DNA from: CAADGY01 sp900696665 | GTDB lineage: Bacteria; Acidobacteriota; Terriglobia; Bryobacterales; Bryobacteraceae | Length of the DNA stretch: 7,485 bases | Direction: 5' to 3' | Assembly: GCA_035063885.1 (NCBI GenBank) | Contig: JAPSFM010000168.1 | Location: forward strand, 1-7,485 | In this document: in pieces, positions 5,164 through 7,485 of the stretch | Position numbering within the stretch: position 1 is the first letter of the stretch | Layout: each line of letters opens with the position of its first letter | Translations under genes and position numbers: made by a program | Notes under the pieces: generated by a model | The model's database searches: none | The model's input: the letters and a program-made list of their open reading frames with translations, nothing else | What the model was told of the DNA's origin: nothing

Positions 5164-7485
5164 TCAGGTCTGGATCACGACCGTCAGATCCGATCCCGGA
5201 TCCGGCGACGCAACGGCCAGGATGTCGAAGGCCAGATCGTCGCCCTCATAAAGCACCGGCGTCGGCCAGATTGTTGGGCGGATGCGCTCGCCGGCTGCGT
5301 GGTCCTTGGTCACGATGGCGTCAAACGTCTGGTTCTCTGGATCGGCGCTGATCACGCGGACGTACTCCTCGTTCGCGCCGCCGGGATCGAGGAAGACGAA
5401 GCTGCCAGCTACAAGACCAAGGCGGTTCGCGCCATAGGAGGCCGTCAGCAGGGCTTGCGGGTCGGGCCCAGCGGTTACCGCCGAGGTCAGCAACAGGCCG
5501 TAGTCGGCATACGGAAGGCGGCGTGTCGCCGGCAAGCCGTACCCCTCGTTATTGACCAGGAAGTCGTAGGTCGTCTTGTATGCGTCCGGCAACGCCTGCG
5601 CGATGCCCATGTATTCGAGCGGTTCCCATGAAGCGCCGCCGTCCCGGCTGATCTTCACCAGGAACGCCGACTGGCCGTCTGTCGTTCCCCGCTGAAGATA
5701 GGCGTAGACGCAGCGGATCGAGGCGGCATCCTGGACCTTCAGCGGGATGACGACGTTCTCTTGCACGGTGAGCGGGCCCGGCACTTGGAAGGTGTAGGCG
5801 CCGCCGTTGCAAGTGCGCACGCCGGGCATGTAAGGCTCGTTGTGGCGGGAAAGCGGGAAGACGGTGAAGGGCCCGTAGCCGAAATGATTGGCCACGCCGG
5901 CGAGGGCGGCGACAATGCAGGCGCTCGGCAGCTTCGCTTCGACGCGCGCGGGCAGCCCCGGCGTGCGGAAGAAGCCCCTGCGGACACTGAAGGTGAAGGT
6001 CTTCTTGTCGAGCTTGTAGAAGCGGATGCCGGCCAGGTGCGAGCAGCGCAGGGTGCCGAAAGTGGCTTGACCCTCGGGCACGCCCGGGTAGGCGCGCTGG
6101 AGGACGAAGGTCTCCGACGGCACGACTTCGTCCTCGGCGCCGGGGCCGATGATCTGGGCGCACTCATACGAGCGGCGGCCTGGGTTGTTCGGATCGGCAG
6201 ATTCATCGTTGAAGACCACGAAGTCGCCGACATGGAAGACCCGCGCGGTGTCGGGGTTGACCGTGCAGGTGAGGGTGGCTGGGTCGGTCGAAGTGTCAAG
6301 GTTAGAATCGATGGACGCCCAGAGGTCGGTGGTCAGCTCGTCCACATAGTAGAGCGCCAGCGTGATCTCATGCGCGCCGACGATGTTCGAGTTGCCGGAG
6401 GCGTCGGGCGCGACCGACATGTCGTCGATGGCGAAGGTGCCGTAGTCGCCCAGGCGCGGAGTGCCGGTCAGCACGCCGGGGACGCCCGTGTCGATGAGCA
6501 CTTCCTCGGCGGGCGGCTCCGGCACGATGTCGGCGGGCTTGGGGCCGGAAACGAGGTCGTACATCGAGTCCGTCGTCGTGCGGCCCTGGATGTCGATCGA
6601 ATAGTCGCGGTTCAGCCGCCAGCCGGTCACGCGGAATTCGCCCGTGCCACCAGGCATGTCCGGATGGGTCATCGAGCACACCATGCCGGGTTCGGTGTTC
6701 AGAGCAAGGACCGTTGTGCGAAAGCCGATCTGCCGTGCCCGCTTCCATTCCTCCGGCGTAATGCCACCCAACTCCTCGCGCAGCCGGACTGTGATGAGCC
6801 GCGCCGCTTGCGACTTCGAGGCCGTGCCGGACAGGTTCACCGTCGACTTCAGGAACAGCGGCCCGGCGGCGCCGCCAATCAGCACGGCATGATCGATGTC
6901 GTAGAGCGAGATCGCGTTGGCGACGAACTCGAAATCCTCGTCGGCGAAGTTGGCAGTGAGATGGTTGAATACCGGACGTAATGGCGCAAGCTGCAGGCTG
7001 CGGAAGAGAATATTGCCTTCCGTGAACGCCTCGATCGCTGACGAGTTCACGCGCACGCCGAGCTTGAGCTTGCCGTTGGCGAAGGTGTAGTAGCCCAGGC
7101 AGTTCAAGAGGACTTCCTGGAGCCAGTCGCGCAGCGGCTTCTCCTCTTGGAGCACGCCGCGAAACTTGAACTGGGTCTCCGTACTTGAGCCCACAAGCTT
7201 CGTGACCTGCTCATTGCAGATCTCTGCCGCCGCGATCGCCGCCTCCACGTCAAACAGGGTCTCGGCGAAGTCGAGCTGCTGCGTGGTGGCGGCCGCACCC
7301 AGGCGAAGGCCTCGCGCGCGCAAGAGCATGTTGATTGCGATCCAGATCGGGTTGGTCAGTGGCGGCCCGAAGACTCGCACGCCGGGCGAGGTCCACACCC
7401 AGCCACTGAGGCCTTGGGCGATGACTGCCTCCATTGCGTGCTCGCTCAGCCGCGACAGTTGAAGGCCCTTGGCGTCCGAGCGTCG
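5164..7485 (-). CDS. Phage tail hub / tip attachment protein, lambda J-like (5' end outside window)
   Basis: From an ATG at 7434 the frame gives 756 residues, but it stays open for another 17 codons to the right edge and that ATG has no convincing ribosome-binding site, so the true start is probably outside the window. Residue numbers here count from that ATG. Residues about 28 to 125 match the core of J-like hubs (Phage-tail_3 type): N-P-I-W-I-A-I-N-M-L-L, A-A-E-I-C-N-E-Q-V, F-R-G-V-L, then L-Q-E-V-L-L-N-C-L-G-Y-Y-T-F-A-N-G-K. Residues about 155 to 295 continue the fold with N-H-L-T-A-N-F, S-K-S-Q-A-A-R, E-P-G-M-V and F-R-V-T-G-W. Downstream are beta-rich regions, including two copies of a module shared with other tail proteins (about 400 to 466 and 671 to 720) and a segment with I-S-R-D-G-G-A-S-W-E-P. 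Proteins of this family form the trimeric tip hub of a long tail and bind the fibres. Gene-transfer-agent hubs fuse this core to an N-terminal TIM barrel; here a TIM barrel lies in a separate downstream gene. Confidence 0.82.
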   Translation of the reverse strand, partial: RRSDAKGLQLSRLSEHAMEAVIAQGLSGWVWTSPGVRVFGPPLTNPIWIAINMLLRARGLRLGAAATTQQLDFAETLFDVEAAIAAAEICNEQVTKLVGSSTETQFKFRGVLQEEKPLRDWLQEVLLNCLGYYTFANGKLKLGVRVNSSAIEAFTEGNILFRSLQLAPLRPVFNHLTANFADEDFEFVANAISLYDIDHAVLIGGAAGPLFLKSTVNLSGTASKSQAARLITVRLREELGGITPEEWKRARQIGFRTTVLALNTEPGMVCSMTHPDMPGGTGEFRVTGWRLNRDYSIDIQGRTTTDSMYDLVSGPKPADIVPEPPAEEVLIDTGVPGVLTGTPRLGDYGTFAIDDMSVAPDASGNSNIVGAHEITLALYYVDELTTDLWASIDSNLDTSTDPATLTCTVNPDTARVFHVGDFVVFNDESADPNNPGRRSYECAQIIGPGAEDEVVPSETFVLQRAYPGVPEGQATFGTLRCSHLAGIRFYKLDKKTFTFSVRRGFFRTPGLPARVEAKLPSACIVAALAGVANHFGYGPFTVFPLSRHNEPYMPGVRTCNGGAYTFQVPGPLTVQENVVIPLKVQDAASIRCVYAYLQRGTTDGQSAFLVKISRDGGASWEPLEYMGIAQALPDAYKTTYDFLVNNEGYGLPATRRLPYADYGLLLTSAVTAGPDPQALLTASYGANRLGLVAGSFVFLDPGGANEEYVRVISADPENQTFDAIVTKDHAAGERIRPTIWPTPVLYEGDDLAFDILAVASPDPGSDLTVVIQT
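5275..5424 (-). repeat. Shared beta module, second hub copy (residues about 671 to 720)
   Basis: The segment reads G-L-V-A-G-S-F-V-F-L-D, A-N-E-E-Y-V-R-V, F-D-A-I-V-T-K-D-H-A-A-G-E-R-I. It shares with the copy in the large tail protein the run A-N-[DE]-E-x-V-[KR]-V and T-K-x-H, and with the truncated last protein the H-x-A-G ending. It lies close to the hub C-terminus, where fibre or downstream tail parts would dock. Confidence 0.55.
6037..6237 (-). repeat. Shared beta module, first hub copy (residues about 400 to 466), more divergent
   Basis: The segment starts H-V-G-D-F-V-V-F-N-D and ends with F-V-L-Q-R-A-Y-P-G and T-F-G-T-L-R-C-S-H. The R-x-x-x-G ... F-G-T ... H spacing resembles the R-G-A-F-G-T ... 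H run in the last protein. It carries a longer insertion between the halves, so it is the least certain of the four copies. Confidence 0.35.

Noticed and set aside
5761..6981. Plus-strand open frame (406 codons) opposite the hub gene
   Set aside because: Same pattern: antisense shadow with biased composition and no domain motif, while the minus strand carries clear hub motifs.
1..7485. Search for tRNA genes, CRISPR arrays, insertion sequences, attachment sites and rho-independent terminators
   Set aside because: No cloverleaf-like segment, regularly spaced repeat, transposase motif, or stem followed by a T run was found by eye; nearly all of the window is coding.

Overview
The window is one tightly packed, single-strand (minus) block of phage tail genes, most likely from a prophage, phage-derived element or gene-transfer-agent-like particle in a GC-rich bacterium. 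Reading in the direction of transcription (high to low coordinates) it holds four genes: (1) a large tail hub / tip-attachment (lambda J-like) protein that is cut off by the right edge of the window; (2) a 242-residue protein with a C-terminal TIR-like nucleotide-binding domain of the Cap12/Pycsar-effector type, which is not a tail component; (3) a 1279-residue multidomain tail protein ending in what looks like a glycoside-hydrolase-like TIM barrel; (4) the N-terminal 166 residues of a further tail-fibre or baseplate-like protein that runs off the left edge. The host is not identifiable with certainty. The base composition (about 60 percent GC in the tail genes) and the style of these tail proteins remind me of Acidobacteria (Solibacter/Bryobacter-like) genomes, but that is recollection and weak inference.

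Layout: the hub gene stops 20 bases before the TIR gene starts; the TIR gene stops 78 bases before the large TIM-barrel gene; the TIM-barrel gene and the last gene overlap by ATGA, and two AGG arginine codons at the end of the former form the Shine-Dalgarno of the latter. I see no promoter, terminator, tRNA, CRISPR array, insertion sequence or attachment site. Transcription probably enters from upstream of the right edge.

The hub, TIM-barrel protein and last protein should be parts of one tail tip. They share a recurring short beta-rich module (four candidate copies), and the TIM-barrel protein additionally carries an internally duplicated small domain, one copy of which lies inside the TIM barrel. 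The TIR gene is the outlier: its function, its lower GC (about 55 percent by hand count) and its position between structural genes mark it as cargo (a moron-like gene), plausibly an NAD-consuming defence or abortive-infection effector carried by the phage-like element. This TIR-in-the-tail-operon arrangement, and the hub plus TIM-barrel pair resembling a split version of the fused gene-transfer-agent hub protein, are the most interesting parts of the window.
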